A DNA stretch of 64,000 bases from Streptomyces sp. 11x1 (GTDB taxonomy: Bacteria > Actinomycetota > Actinomycetes > Streptomycetales > Streptomycetaceae), in the NCBI RefSeq assembly GCF_032598905.1, contig NZ_CP122458.1, forward strand, positions 6,287,001-6,351,000. The letters run 5' to 3'. The position numbers and the translations under genes were made by a program. Within the stretch, counting starts at the first letter, position 1; the number at the start of each line of letters is the position of its first letter. Below are positions 55,719-64,000 of the stretch, piece after piece. Below the pieces are notes generated by a model, which worked only from the letters and a program-made list of their open reading frames with translations, ran no database searches and was not told the origin of the DNA.

Positions 55719-56237
55719 CTGCACGAACATCGGGCATCGCAGTGGCCCTCCCGGAGCACCACACCGTCCGGCGGACCCGGGTCGACGCGCAGAAGCCTCC
55801 TCACGCACGCGGCGGCCGTTCTCCTCGGTCTGGCGATCGGGGCGGGCGTCGGGTTCGCCTCCGGTGGTGACTCCGAGCGAGGCGACGCCGCCGGAGCCAC
55901 AGCGACGGCCACCGTGACGGCGAACGCCTCGACCGTCCCCGAGGTGGCGTCGACTCCGAGCGGTGCACCGGCCACCAAGAAGCCCACGGACGACGAGTTC
56001 CCCGGGGGCGGCACCTTCATCGTCGGGGAGGACATCGAGGCCGGCGTCTATCGCAGCGACGGGCCGCAGGGCGGGGACGTCACCTACTGCTCCTGGACAC
56101 GGCTGAACGACGCGACCCACGAGGCCGGGGACACCATCGCGGCCAACGGCGGCTCGGGGCCCGACACCGTCACGATCAAGGAGAGCGACAAGGCCTTCAG
56201 TACCAGTGGCTGTCGGCCGTGGGTGCGGGTCGGGTGA
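55719..56237 (+). CDS. Exported conserved hypothetical, start uncertain
   Basis: The frame codes for a hydrophobic signal or anchor segment (AAVLLGLAIGAGVGFASGG), an Ala/Thr-rich linker and a conserved globular end: FPGGGTFIVGEDIEAGVYRS, here split as FPGGGTFIVG and EDIEAGVYRS, then YCSWTRL and TSGCRPWV, with two Cys residues that may pair. Similar domains occur on many Streptomyces lipoproteins and membrane proteins of unknown role. No ATG, GTG or TTG lies in frame between the tRNA and the membrane segment. The coordinate given is a CTG at 55719. Either a rare start is used or the 5' end is damaged. Confidence 0.55.
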   Translation: MHEHRASQWPSRSTTPSGGPGSTRRSLLTHAAAVLLGLAIGAGVGFASGGDSERGDAAGATATATVTANASTVPEVASTPSGAPATKKPTDDEFPGGGTFIVGEDIEAGVYRSDGPQGGDVTYCSWTRLNDATHEAGDTIAANGGSGPDTVTIKESDKAFSTSGCRPWVRVG

Positions 56238-56445
56238 CGCGTGGGTCGCGGCAGGTCTCCGGGAGGTTACAGGGGTGTCGCGAGGTGGGTCCGGGTTGAG
56301 GGGGGTGGGGCGGGGAATCATGGGGACGCGTAGCGTGTTCGATGTCAGGGCAGGGGAAAAGATCCTTCCCAAGCACTAGGGTCAATCCTTTGCCTACCTA
56401 TTACTCTTGAGCCAAGGCCACGCAGGGTGGCCATGGAGGAGTGAA

Positions 56446-57327
56446 ATGAGGAGCAGCAACCCGGTCTTCTCGCGACGGGGGTTCAGCCGCGACAACGGCT
56501 ACGCGGGATTCAACACCGCGCCGCAGGCCGGGGGAGCAGCTGTCGGCACCCAGGGCAACCCCTACGCCCAGCAGGGCGGCAACCCGTACGCGACGAACCC
56601 GTACGCCCAGCAGGGCGTCCAGCACGGCGCCCCGCCGCAGGCCCCGGCCCGCACGGGCGCCATGACCATGGACGACGTCGTCATGCGCTCGGCCATGACG
56701 CTCGGCACGGTCGTCGTCGGCGCGGTCCTCGCCTGGGCCCTCCTGCCGGTGTCGCCCACGAGCTACGGCCTGGCCATCGGCGCCGCGCTCATCGCCTTCG
56801 TCCTCGCGATGGTGCAGTCCTTCAAGCGCAAGGCGTCGCCCGCGCTGATCCTGGCGTACGCCGCCTTCGAGGGCGTCTTCCTCGGCGTGCTCAGCGAGAT
56901 GTTCAACGCGCAGTGGAGCGGTGCGCCCTTCCAGGCGGTGCTCGGCACCATGGCCGTCTCCGGAGCCACCCTCCTGGTCTACAAGGCGGGCTGGATCCGG
57001 GTCACCGCGCGGTACGCCCGCATCGGTATGACCATCGCGATCGCCTTCATCCTGGTCATGGCGGTCAACCTGCTGCTCGTCGTCTTCGGGCTCGCCCCCG
57101 ACGGCGGACTGCGCAGCATGGGCCCGCTCGGCGCGATCGTCGGCATCCTGGCGATCCTGCTCGGCGCGTTCTTCCTGACCCTGGACTTCAAGCAGATCCA
57201 GGATGGCATCGCCTACGGCGCCCCGCGCGAGGAGGCCTGGCTGGCCGCGTTCGGCCTGACCATGACCCTCGTGTGGATCTACATCGAGATGCTCCGCCTG
57301 GTCGCCATCTTCAGCGGCGACGACTAG
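56446..57327 (+). CDS. Bax inhibitor-1/YccA family membrane protein
   Basis: A 293-residue protein with a disordered N-terminal tail containing repeated NPYAQQ and NPYATNP units, then seven membrane helices of the BI-1/TMBIM fold. The second-to-last segment holds the Asp-containing motif of the family (TLDFKQIQDGI), and the end is IEMLRLVAIFSGDD. Bacterial members act as pH-sensitive Ca2+ leak channels; here the function is inferred. The ATG at 56446 has GGAGGA five bases upstream. Confidence 0.92.
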   Translation: MRSSNPVFSRRGFSRDNGYAGFNTAPQAGGAAVGTQGNPYAQQGGNPYATNPYAQQGVQHGAPPQAPARTGAMTMDDVVMRSAMTLGTVVVGAVLAWALLPVSPTSYGLAIGAALIAFVLAMVQSFKRKASPALILAYAAFEGVFLGVLSEMFNAQWSGAPFQAVLGTMAVSGATLLVYKAGWIRVTARYARIGMTIAIAFILVMAVNLLLVVFGLAPDGGLRSMGPLGAIVGILAILLGAFFLTLDFKQIQDGIAYGAPREEAWLAAFGLTMTLVWIYIEMLRLVAIFSGDD

Positions 57328-57382
57328 GAGTGACGAGCGCGGCCGGGACCGACCCCAGCCGCCTCCCCCTCGTGGACTCGTG

Positions 57383-57418
57383 GAAGGGCCCCCGAACCTC
57401 GCGGTTCGGGGGCCCTTC
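57383..57418. terminator. Hairpin terminator, convergent genes
   Basis: Perfect 16-base arms GAAGGGCCCCCGAACC and GGTTCGGGGGCCCTTC with the loop TCGC, between the BI-1 family gene and the convergent DUF4287 gene. Confidence 0.87.
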
Positions 57419-57434
57419 GTAGTTCTCGGCGGCT

Positions 57435-57665
57435 TCACCGGAGCTTCCGCGCGGCCCTCCTCAGGTCGTACTCGTGAATGATCGCTTTGGCGTGGCCGTA
57501 CGCGAGGTCGTACTCGTGCCGGAGCCAGCTGACCTTCTCCTCGAAATTGAAGAGAGCGGGGCCTTCGTCGACTTTGCGGATCCAGTCGGAGACTTCACGA
57601 CCGGTGCAGTGGGGGATGCGGGCGAGCAGGTTGCGATGGGTCTCCTCGGAGAAGACTTGGGACAT
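57435..57665 (-). CDS. DUF4287 domain protein, 76 aa
   Basis: A small soluble protein with two recognisable segments: HRNLLARIPHCTGREVSDWI and FEEKVSWLRHEYDLAYGHAKAII. This is the DUF4287 pattern, which has no known function. The ATG at 57665 has GGCGCC-poor context with only a weak purine run upstream. It diverges from the next gene. Confidence 0.8.
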   Translation of the reverse strand: MSQVFSEETHRNLLARIPHCTGREVSDWIRKVDEGPALFNFEEKVSWLRHEYDLAYGHAKAIIHEYDLRRAARKLR

Positions 57666-57768
57666 CGGCGCCTCCGGACGAAAGGGAATGTAAGCCGGTC
57701 CTTCAGGTCACGTTGCCTGAGTGGCGGCCTGTTGGCAACAGTCCGGCGGAGGCGCGTACTCTCGCGGC

Positions 57769-58080
57769 GTGCTTGATACGACGCCGTTGACCAGTGCCGT
57801 GGATCATTTCGCCGACCGGCTGCGGGCGGCCCCGCAGAGCCGGCTCCAGCGGAGCGCCGCCGCGGAGGCGCTGGCGCTGGCCAGGGAGTTGGCACTGCGC
57901 GCCCAGCGGTTGGAGACGCCCGAGGGGCCGTTCCACGAGATGCCGGACGTGGGCATGTTCGCGGCGGCCGACCAGGTGACCGTCGCCGGAAACGATCTCG
58001 CGCTGGTGCTGGGGGACGAGGACGCGCTGGCGGAGGCGGTGGCCCTTGTGGAGGAGGCTCAGCGGCGGGCCGGGGTGTGA
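57769..58080 (+). CDS. Conserved hypothetical, 103 aa
   Basis: A small helical, Ala/Leu/Arg-rich soluble protein. Visible blocks are SAVDHFADRLRAAPQSRLQR, EALALARELALRAQ and FAAADQVTVAGNDLALVL. A GTG at 57769 is the likely start, with GGAGGCG upstream but not well spaced. I do not recognise a named family. Confidence 0.7.
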   Translation: MLDTTPLTSAVDHFADRLRAAPQSRLQRSAAAEALALARELALRAQRLETPEGPFHEMPDVGMFAAADQVTVAGNDLALVLGDEDALAEAVALVEEAQRRAGV

Positions 58081-58082
58081 GG

Positions 58083-58119
58083 GGCTCGCGCGGCTCCCTG
58101 CGCCCCTGAAGGGCGCTGC
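58083..58119. repeat. Degenerate dispersed-repeat copy
   Basis: GCTCGCGCGGCTCCCTGCGCCCCTGAAGGGCGC resembles the reverse complement of the GGGGCGCGGGGAACTGCGCGA element with several changes (shown here only to locate the copy; sub-blocks CTCGCGCGG and GCGCCCCTGAAGGGCGC carry the symmetry). It lies between convergent genes. Confidence 0.5.
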
Positions 58120-58147
58120 ACCACCCGGCGGCGTGAGAGGCGCCGCC

Positions 58148-58939
58148 CTACAGCGACGCGATCACCCTGTCCGCCAGGATGTAGACCATGTCCTCGCCGC
58201 ACTCGAAGGTGAGCGTGTAGGCGCCGGAGATGCCCGAGCCGCCCAGGAGGACGGGGACGTCGCCGGTCTGGAGGGCCGTGGCGAGGCGCTCGGCGGTCTC
58301 ACGGTGGCCGGGGGTCATGCACAGGGTGGTGCCGTCGGCGAAGACGTAGACGTCGAGGGTGCCCAGCGGGCCCGGACGGACGTCGGCCAGCTCCGTGCGG
58401 GAGGCGGCGAGGTCCTCCAGGCAGGCGACCGTGCGCTCGTGGTCGTTGGTGACGGGTGACTGCACCGGTACGAAATCGGGGTGCGAGGGGTGACGGCGGC
58501 GGGCCGCGGCCAGCTCGGCGGAGTCCCCGGCGTAGTCGTCGCTCTCCAGGCCGGTCTCGATCACCGGCTCCAGGTGCTCCAGGCCCGCGAAATCGGACTG
58601 CCGGGGCAGGAACAGGTCGCTCTCGGGCAGACCCAGCAGCGGAGGCGTGTCGGTCACGTCACGGGACTCCTGGGCGGCCCAGAAGGCCCGGGCCTCGGCG
58701 AGCTCACGCTCCCTCTCCTCGGCGAGGGCCTCGGCGACGGCGGCGCGTATCTCCTCCGTGTCAGCCGCCGGACGGGCGGCCGGCACCAGGGCGCGCGTCC
58801 CGGCGGCCCGGCTCTCGGCCAGCTCGGTGCGCAAGGCAGCGACCTGTCGGCGCAGACCCATAAGGGTGCGCAGGACGGCGACGCCCACGGCGGCGGTGGC
58901 GGCCGTGGTGAGCAGCAAGGCGATCGGCATAGCGCTCAC
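58148..58939 (-). CDS. Membrane-anchored conserved hypothetical, 263 aa
   Basis: One N-terminal membrane helix (about 4-25) precedes a coiled coil rich in Ala/Glu/Arg (about 28-100) and a variable acidic region. The conserved C-terminal domain of about 90 residues follows (DHERTVACLEDLAASRTELA, LDVYVFADGTTLCMTPG, GDMVYILADRVIASL in part). The GTG at 58939 has GGGAG seven bases upstream. No function can be assigned. Confidence 0.75.
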   Translation of the reverse strand: MSAMPIALLLTTAATAAVGVAVLRTLMGLRRQVAALRTELAESRAAGTRALVPAARPAADTEEIRAAVAEALAEERERELAEARAFWAAQESRDVTDTPPLLGLPESDLFLPRQSDFAGLEHLEPVIETGLESDDYAGDSAELAAARRRHPSHPDFVPVQSPVTNDHERTVACLEDLAASRTELADVRPGPLGTLDVYVFADGTTLCMTPGHRETAERLATALQTGDVPVLLGGSGISGAYTLTFECGEDMVYILADRVIASL

Positions 58940-59225
58940 TGACGTACTCCCGGTTCAAAGTCGACCCCCGACTTCCTACATCAGCTTGAAGGGCGGACTA
59001 ACCAGCTGTCAGTGCGTAACGTCACGAAACGGGCAGGAAACTTGTCCCGATGTTTGGTGCTGAAACGGCTCTGACCTGCGTAAATCGCTCTCCGGGGGGA
59101 GATAGGTCACATCCTGGGGGAGATTGGATCACAAAACGGCCCGGAGCCCCATGGTTTCCGGGACTCCGGGCCACGGCATCACCGTGCGCGTCCGTGTGGT
59201 CACGGCCGCGCACGGGGCCGCTCGG

Positions 59226-60443
59226 TCAGCTGAGGCGCTCGATGACCATCGCCATGCCCTGGCCGCCGCCGACGCACATCGTCTCCAGGCCGAACTGCTT
59301 GTCGTGGAACTGGAGGGAGTTGATGAGCGTGCCGGTGATGCGGGCGCCGGTCATGCCGAAGGGGTGGCCGACGGCGATGGCGCCGCCGTTCACGTTCAGC
59401 TTGTCCAGCGGGATGTCCAGGTCGCGGTAGGAGGGGATCACCTGGGCGGCGAAGGCCTCGTTGATCTCGAACAGGTCGATGTCGTCGACGGTGAGACCCG
59501 CGCGGGACAGGGCCTGCTTCGACGCCTCCACCGGGCCGTAGCCCATGATCTCGGGGGAGAGGCCGGAGACGCCCGTGGAGACGATCCGGGCGAGCGGGGT
59601 GAGCCCGAGGTCCCGCGCCTTGGTGTCGGACATGATGACCAGGGCGGCGGCGCCGTCGTTCAGCGGGCAGCAGTTGCCGGCGGTGACCAGGCCGTCCTCG
59701 CGGAAGACCGGCTTCAGGCCCTGCACGGCCTCCAGGGTGACGCCGGCGCGCGGGCCGTCGTCCTTGCTGACGACTGTGCCGTCGGGCAGCGTCACCGGGG
59801 TGATCTCGCGCTCCCAGAAGCCCTTGCCGATGGCCTCCTCGGCGAGGTTCTGCGAGCGGACGCCGAACTCGTCCATCTCCTGCCGGGTCACGCCCCACTG
59901 GCGGGCCAGGTTCTCGGCGGTCTGCCCCATCGAGATGTACGGGTCGGGGAGCAGGCCGTCCTCGCGCGGGTCGTGCCAGGAGGCGCCGACCGACTTGGAG
60001 ACCGCCTCCGTGCGGGCCTCGGCCTCGGCGAAGAGCGGGTTGCGGGCGGTGGGGATGTCGCTGGTGCCGCGCGCGCTGCTGCTGACGACCTCGACGCCGG
60101 CCGAGATGAAGACGTCGCCCTCGCCGGCCTTGATGGCGTGCAGGGCCATGCGGGAGGTCTGGAGCGACGAGGAACAGTAACGGGTGATCGTGCAGCCCGG
60201 CAGGTGGTCCATGCCCAGCTGTACGGCCACGATGCGGCCCAGGTTGTGGCCCTGCTCGCCGCCGGGGAGGCCACAGCCGAGCATCAGGTCGTCGATGTCC
60301 CTCGGGTCCAGCTCCGGGACCTTCGCGAGGGCGGCCGCGACGATGGTGGCGGTCAGGTCGTCGGGGCGCAGGTCCTTCAGCGAGCCCTTGAAAGCGCGGC
60401 CGATGGGGGAGCGGGCGGCTGAGACGATCACGGCTTCGGGCAT
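59226..60443 (-). CDS. Acetyl-CoA acetyltransferase (thiolase)
   Basis: A 405-residue thiolase that condenses or cleaves acyl-CoA. The nucleophile Cys90 lies in ITRYCSSSLQTS; the usual motif has CSSG, so Ser replaces Gly here. The base His is in GHPFGMTGAR and the second Cys in MCVGGGQGMAM. It serves beta-oxidation or acetoacetyl-CoA formation; which one cannot be told from sequence. I chose the ATG at 60443 because GGAG lies five bases upstream; a GTG three bases earlier is less well placed. Confidence 0.93.
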   Translation of the reverse strand: MPEAVIVSAARSPIGRAFKGSLKDLRPDDLTATIVAAALAKVPELDPRDIDDLMLGCGLPGGEQGHNLGRIVAVQLGMDHLPGCTITRYCSSSLQTSRMALHAIKAGEGDVFISAGVEVVSSSARGTSDIPTARNPLFAEAEARTEAVSKSVGASWHDPREDGLLPDPYISMGQTAENLARQWGVTRQEMDEFGVRSQNLAEEAIGKGFWEREITPVTLPDGTVVSKDDGPRAGVTLEAVQGLKPVFREDGLVTAGNCCPLNDGAAALVIMSDTKARDLGLTPLARIVSTGVSGLSPEIMGYGPVEASKQALSRAGLTVDDIDLFEINEAFAAQVIPSYRDLDIPLDKLNVNGGAIAVGHPFGMTGARITGTLINSLQFHDKQFGLETMCVGGGQGMAMVIERLS

Positions 60444-60644
60444 CACGGCTCCATTGGCATGCGACGGAAAGCGGGGCTGTGGGGGAAGTTACCCGTACGT
60501 ATGGTCCGGGTCACGGGCAAGAGGGTGTGACGCCGACCGCACTTTTCTAAGCGCTTGCTTTGTGGGGTGGGGCGTGCGGGGGTGCCTTCGGGCGCGTTGG
60601 GGGTTGGGGGTGCCTGTGACCGGGCGACTGCGGGTGCTTCGTGG

Positions 60645-60891
60645 TTGCTCGCGCAGTTCCCCGCGCCCCTAAAAGATCCGGGCCCCGCGGCGGCTCCGAA
60701 AGGCCACGGCGGCGGGCCCAAGGAAACTGACGACTGGCGGTGGACTGCGAGGCGAGCGGCGGCGGACCGGGAGGCGAGCCGCGCTGGACTGCGAGGCGAG
60801 TGGCGGTGGACTGCGAGGCGAGTGGCGGCGGGGAAAAGCCAGGGGCGCAGCCCCGGCTTTTCAGGGGCGTGGGGAACTGCGCGAGAAGCCC
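60645..60891. repeat. Inverted dispersed-repeat pair enclosing a 22-base tandem array
   Basis: At 60645-60680 lies CTCGCGCAGTTCCCCGCGCC. At about 60841-60891 lies its opposite (GGGGCGTGGGGA, ACTGCGCGAG). Between them, 60741-60828 holds four 22-base units based on TGGACTGCGAGGCGAGTGG; units 3 and 4 are identical. No gene is visible in the whole 60444-61014 gap. Confidence 0.7.
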
Positions 60892-60893
60892 CC

Positions 60894-61027
60894 GGGCCCG
60901 CACCCGTCGGCGAACCCGCACCCGCGAGCTGTGAGGCCCCGGGCCCGTACCCGTCGGCGAACCCGCACCCGCGAGCTGTGAGGCGCCCGGGCCCGCACCC
61001 GCCGCACCCCCGAGCTATGAGGCGCCC
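60894..61027. repeat. 47-48-base tandem repeat overlapping a gene end
   Basis: Two nearly identical units (60894-60940, 60941-60988) of GGGCCCGCACCCGTCGGCG...GAGCTGTGAGGC are followed by a shortened third unit. The third unit contains the stop codon and last codons of the SGNH hydrolase gene (minus strand, TAG at 61015-61017). The array thus looks like duplicates of the gene's 3' border. Confidence 0.7.
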
Positions 61028-62109
61028 GGTTGGGCATCCGCAGGGGTGGCCGGGGTCGGGTCCGATGCCGGTACCCGCCGGCGACGGCGTCGCTTCAGCA
61101 GGGCCCACGGCCCGCGCGGCCCCGTCGGCATCGCCGCCGTGACCTCCGTACCGGCCTCCGACGCGGCCTCCGCGGCGGCCCGGGCCACCGGCAGGAAGCC
61201 CTCGCGGCGGCTGACGTCCGGCCGCTCCTCCTCCGCCGGCCACAGACCCAGCGCCGCGCACACCGTCGGCAGCACGGCCATCGCCGCGGTCGCGTACCCC
61301 TCGGCGGAGGGGTGGTAGTTGTCGGGCCCGAACAGCTCCCGGGGGTTCTGTTCGAACTCGGGGCCGAGAAGGTCGCCCAGCGACACGGTACGGCCGCCCT
61401 GCTCGACGGTTCCGATCGTCTGGGCGGCCGCCAGCTGCCGCGAGGCCCGGCGGGCGAGCCAGCGCAACGGCTGCTGCACGAGCTCGATCGTGCCGAGGTC
61501 GGGGCAGGTGCCCACCACCACCTCGGCCCCGGCGGTCCGCAGCCGCCGTACGGCCGCGGAGAGGTGGCGGACGGAGCGGGTCGGCGGCAGCCGGTGAGTC
61601 ACGTCGTTCGCGCCGATCATGATCACGCAGACGTCGGGCACCTGGGCCGGGTCCTCCAGGACCAGCGCCACCTGCCGGTCGAGGTCGTCCGACTGGGCGC
61701 CCGGCAGCGCGACGTTGCGCAGCAGCACCGGGCGCTCCGCGACGGCCGCGAGCCCCGAGGCGATCAGCGCGCCCGGGGTCTGCCGGGACCGGTGGACCCC
61801 CTGGCCGGCGGCGGTGGAGTCACCGAGCATGACGAGCCGAAGCGGGGGATCGTCGGGGACGTCGTATGAACTGCCGTACGAGCCGTAGCCGTACGCGCGG
61901 CCGTACCGGCTGCCGTGCGTGTGGCCGTACACGCCCTCCGCGCTCGGCGGGTGCGGGCTGTGCCCGTTGCCCACGACCCGCTTGGCCATCCGCACCTCGG
62001 CCAGCAGCACACCCACCGCCGCCGCACCCAGCAGCCCGATGCCGCCACCGCCGTACGCCGCGCCCGCCGCGATGCGGCGGGCCACCCTTGCTCTGGACAT
62101 GCTCGTCAT
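61015..62109 (-). CDS. Membrane-anchored SGNH/GDSL hydrolase
   Basis: A 364-residue protein. One N-terminal membrane helix (about 18-38) is followed by a Gly/Tyr/Arg-rich spacer (YGRAYGYGSYGSSY). The SGNH hydrolase domain starts near residue 88: block I LVMLGDSTAAGQG with the catalytic Ser, block III MIGANDVTH, and block V DNYHPSAEGYA with the catalytic Asp and His. A basic tail ends the protein. It is probably an extracytoplasmic esterase or lipase; the substrate is unknown. The ATG at 62109 has GGAGG upstream. Confidence 0.9.
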   Translation of the reverse strand: MTSMSRARVARRIAAGAAYGGGGIGLLGAAAVGVLLAEVRMAKRVVGNGHSPHPPSAEGVYGHTHGSRYGRAYGYGSYGSSYDVPDDPPLRLVMLGDSTAAGQGVHRSRQTPGALIASGLAAVAERPVLLRNVALPGAQSDDLDRQVALVLEDPAQVPDVCVIMIGANDVTHRLPPTRSVRHLSAAVRRLRTAGAEVVVGTCPDLGTIELVQQPLRWLARRASRQLAAAQTIGTVEQGGRTVSLGDLLGPEFEQNPRELFGPDNYHPSAEGYATAAMAVLPTVCAALGLWPAEEERPDVSRREGFLPVARAAAEAASEAGTEVTAAMPTGPRGPWALLKRRRRRRVPASDPTPATPADAQPGAS

Positions 62110-62268
62110 GCGTCGCCGCCACCTCCTCGTACCCGTACACCCACTCCTTGCCCCGTACAGGCCCTCGGCCAATCCCGGCAGAAGGTGAACAGGGAGGAGA
62201 ACAGTGAGGACGGGGCTTAGGCTGGCTGGACATTACGACCATCCCTTTTTGCGGCTCCGGAGACAACG

Positions 62269-63663
62269 GTGCAAATCCACGACTCGATGATCAGCCTCGT
62301 CGGCAACACCCCGCTGCTGAGGCTCAACAGCGTGACCGAGGGCATCCAGGCGACCGTCCTGGCCAAGGTCGAGTACTTCAATCCCGGCGGTTCCGTGAAG
62401 GACCGCATCGCGCTGCGCATGATCGAGGCGGCGGAGAAGAGCGGGGAGCTGCAGCCCGGCGGCACGATCGTCGAGCCGACCAGCGGAAACACAGGTGTGG
62501 GCCTCGCCATCGTGGCCCAGCAGAAGGGGTACAAGTGCATCTTCGTGTGCCCCGACAAGGTGAGCACCGACAAGATCAACGTGCTCCGGGCGTACGGCGC
62601 CGAGGTCGTCGTCTGCCCCACGGCGGTCGACCCCGAGCACCCCGACTCGTACTACAACGTCTCCGACCGGCTGGTCCGCGAGACGCCCGGCGCCTGGAAG
62701 CCGGACCAGTACTCCAATCCCCACAACCCGCTCTCCCACTACCACTCGACCGGCCCTGAGCTGTGGGAGCAGACGGAGGGGCGGATCACCCACTTCGTGG
62801 CGGGCGTGGGCACCGGCGGCACCATCTCCGGCACCGGCCGGTACCTGAAGGACGTCAGTGACGGCCGCGTCCAGGTGATCGGCGCCGACCCCGAGGGTTC
62901 CGTGTACTCCGGCGGGTCCGGGCGGCCGTACCTCGTCGAGGGCGTCGGTGAGGACTTCTGGCCGACCGCGTACGACCGGACCGTCGCCGACGAGATCGTC
63001 GCCGTGTCCGACAAGGACTCCTTCCAGATGACCCGGCGGCTGGCCAAGGAGGAGGGCCTGCTGGTGGGCGGCTCCTGCGGCATGGCCGTCGTCGCCGCCC
63101 TGGAGGTCGCGAAGCGGCTCGGCCCGGACGACGTGCTGGTCGTCCTGCTGCCCGACAGCGGGCGCGGCTACCTCAGCAAGATCTTCAACGACGAGTGGAT
63201 GGCCGACTACGGCTTCCTGGAGGACGAGGGACCGAGCGCGCGCGTCGCCGACGTCCTCAGCCACAAGGAGCACGGCGCCATTCCGTCCCTCGTCCACATG
63301 CACCCGGACGAGACGGTCGGCCAGGCGATCGAGGTGCTGCGCGAGTACGGCGTCTCGCAGATGCCGATCGTGAAGCCGGGCGCCGGCCACCCGGACGTCA
63401 TGGCCGCCGAGGTCGTCGGGTCCGTCGTCGAACGCGAGCTGCTGGACGCCCTCTTCACCCAGCGCGCCTCGCTCGACGACCCGCTGGAGAAGCACATGTC
63501 GGCGCCGCTGCCGCAGGTCGGCTCCGGTGAGCCGGTGGGCGACCTGATGACCGTGCTCGGGTCGGCGGACGCGGCCATCGTGCTGGTCGAGGGCAAGCCG
63601 ACCGGTGTGGTCAGCCGACAGGACCTGCTCGCGTTCCTCGCCAAGGGCGGGGTCAAGCAGTAG
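62269..63663 (+). CDS. cbs: Cystathionine beta-synthase with CBS pair
   Basis: A 464-residue PLP enzyme joining serine and homocysteine to cystathionine. PLP Lys44 lies in NPGGSVKDR; the phosphate and substrate loops are EPTSGNTGVGLAIV and GVGTGGTISGTGRYL. Two CBS domains end the protein at about 340-395 and 405-462 (MPIVKPG...; VGDLMTVLG...VVSRQDLLAFL). The CBS pair usually senses an adenosyl nucleotide. The GTG at 62269 follows a CCGGAGA purine run. The gene diverges from the SGNH hydrolase. Confidence 0.94.
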   Translation: MQIHDSMISLVGNTPLLRLNSVTEGIQATVLAKVEYFNPGGSVKDRIALRMIEAAEKSGELQPGGTIVEPTSGNTGVGLAIVAQQKGYKCIFVCPDKVSTDKINVLRAYGAEVVVCPTAVDPEHPDSYYNVSDRLVRETPGAWKPDQYSNPHNPLSHYHSTGPELWEQTEGRITHFVAGVGTGGTISGTGRYLKDVSDGRVQVIGADPEGSVYSGGSGRPYLVEGVGEDFWPTAYDRTVADEIVAVSDKDSFQMTRRLAKEEGLLVGGSCGMAVVAALEVAKRLGPDDVLVVLLPDSGRGYLSKIFNDEWMADYGFLEDEGPSARVADVLSHKEHGAIPSLVHMHPDETVGQAIEVLREYGVSQMPIVKPGAGHPDVMAAEVVGSVVERELLDALFTQRASLDDPLEKHMSAPLPQVGSGEPVGDLMTVLGSADAAIVLVEGKPTGVVSRQDLLAFLAKGGVKQ

Positions 63664-64000
63664 GGCGGCTGCCGGCCGCGCCGGGCTGAGGGAGGGGCCG
63701 CTGCCTGAGGGGAGGGGCCGCTGCCGACGGGTGGGGCGCCTGATTGGGGGGAAAAATCCCGGGAAGGGCCCTTCTTCGTCGAAGAATTGCGCGAGTCGAG
63801 GGTTTGACTTCGCAGAAGTGGTACGAGCGCGTCACGTCCGCGCAGCACCCGCTTAACACGGGTCCGGCACATTAGTGGGTGTCGGCAGGGCGGGAGCGGC
63901 TCCCCGCCCCGGCCGGCAACCGAAACGGCGTCAAGGACCTCCGGAGCGGCTCCCGGACCTCCATGGACGCCAAGGACGCGCCAGCCCGGTCCTGACCCGG
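63664..64000. other. Intergenic end of window, nothing supported
   Basis: 337 bases after the cbs stop. It shows GC-rich short repeats and a TTGACT box at 63804-63809 without a matching -10 at normal spacing. A ten-codon open frame near 63961 is not supported as a gene. Confidence 0.4.

Overview
The window is very GC-rich DNA from a Streptomyces chromosome. The main evidence is the tRNA-Leu with a UAA anticodon (bldA), two Rpf/LysM wall-lytic proteins, a c-di-AMP (ydaO-type) riboswitch, a Rex-type operator in front of ndh, frequent GTG and TTG starts, and the dispersed repeat built around GGGGCGCGGGGAACTGCGCGA. From memory, the order mfd - MTase - kinase - mazG - P450 - rpf - rpf - eno - divIC - DUF501 - ppx - ndh - cfa - ABC resembles the core arm of the S. 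coelicolor chromosome; I could not check this.

Region by region. 1-3180: the 3' end of a coiled-coil protein, then a DUF485/acetate-symporter pair on the minus strand. 3181-14577: an accessory export and conflict locus, consisting of a secreted DNRLRE/LamG protein, a 2295-aa Rhs/YD-repeat protein with a HINT domain and a small C-terminal toxin, and an overlapping small gene that is probably the immunity protein. The leader of the first gene holds two interleaved inverted repeats that could form a pseudoknot. 14641-21728: a DHA2 drug exporter, an ABC ATPase/FtsX permease pair and a DUF2079 membrane protein. 22060-25593: mfd. 25718-32628: an HNH-nuclease lipoprotein gene split into two pieces by a roughly 6.5-kb insertion. 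The insertion carries a full-length HNH paralogue, an MFS exporter, a frameshifted SDR, an ArsR-type regulator, and a Tn554-like recombinase (5'-truncated) with its DUF6262/TnpC partner. 32665-41828: a lipoprotein, an HTH/N6-methylase/specificity-like fusion, a small membrane protein translationally coupled to a Ser/Thr kinase with TPRs, a SurA-like lipoprotein, mazG, a hypothetical gene and a cytochrome P450. 42034-44128: two Rpf/LysM genes, the second behind the c-di-AMP riboswitch. 44559-51490: eno, divIC, DUF501, ppx/gppA, ndh and a cfa-like methyltransferase. 51573-54994: a second FtsX/ATPase pair, closely similar to the first. 55506-55588: bldA. 56446-63663: a Bax-inhibitor-1 family protein, DUF4287, hypotheticals, thiolase, SGNH hydrolase and cystathionine beta-synthase.

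How the genes work together. Much of the core block concerns growth and wall remodelling: eno and divIC for growth and septation, the Rpf proteins for resuscitation under c-di-AMP control, ndh under redox (Rex) control, and bldA for developmental translation. Two accessory insertions sit among these genes: the LamG/Rhs toxin locus and the recombinase-borne cassette that destroyed one HNH gene while bringing in another. The cassette is decayed at its recombinase end and its SDR is frameshifted, so it is probably no longer mobile.
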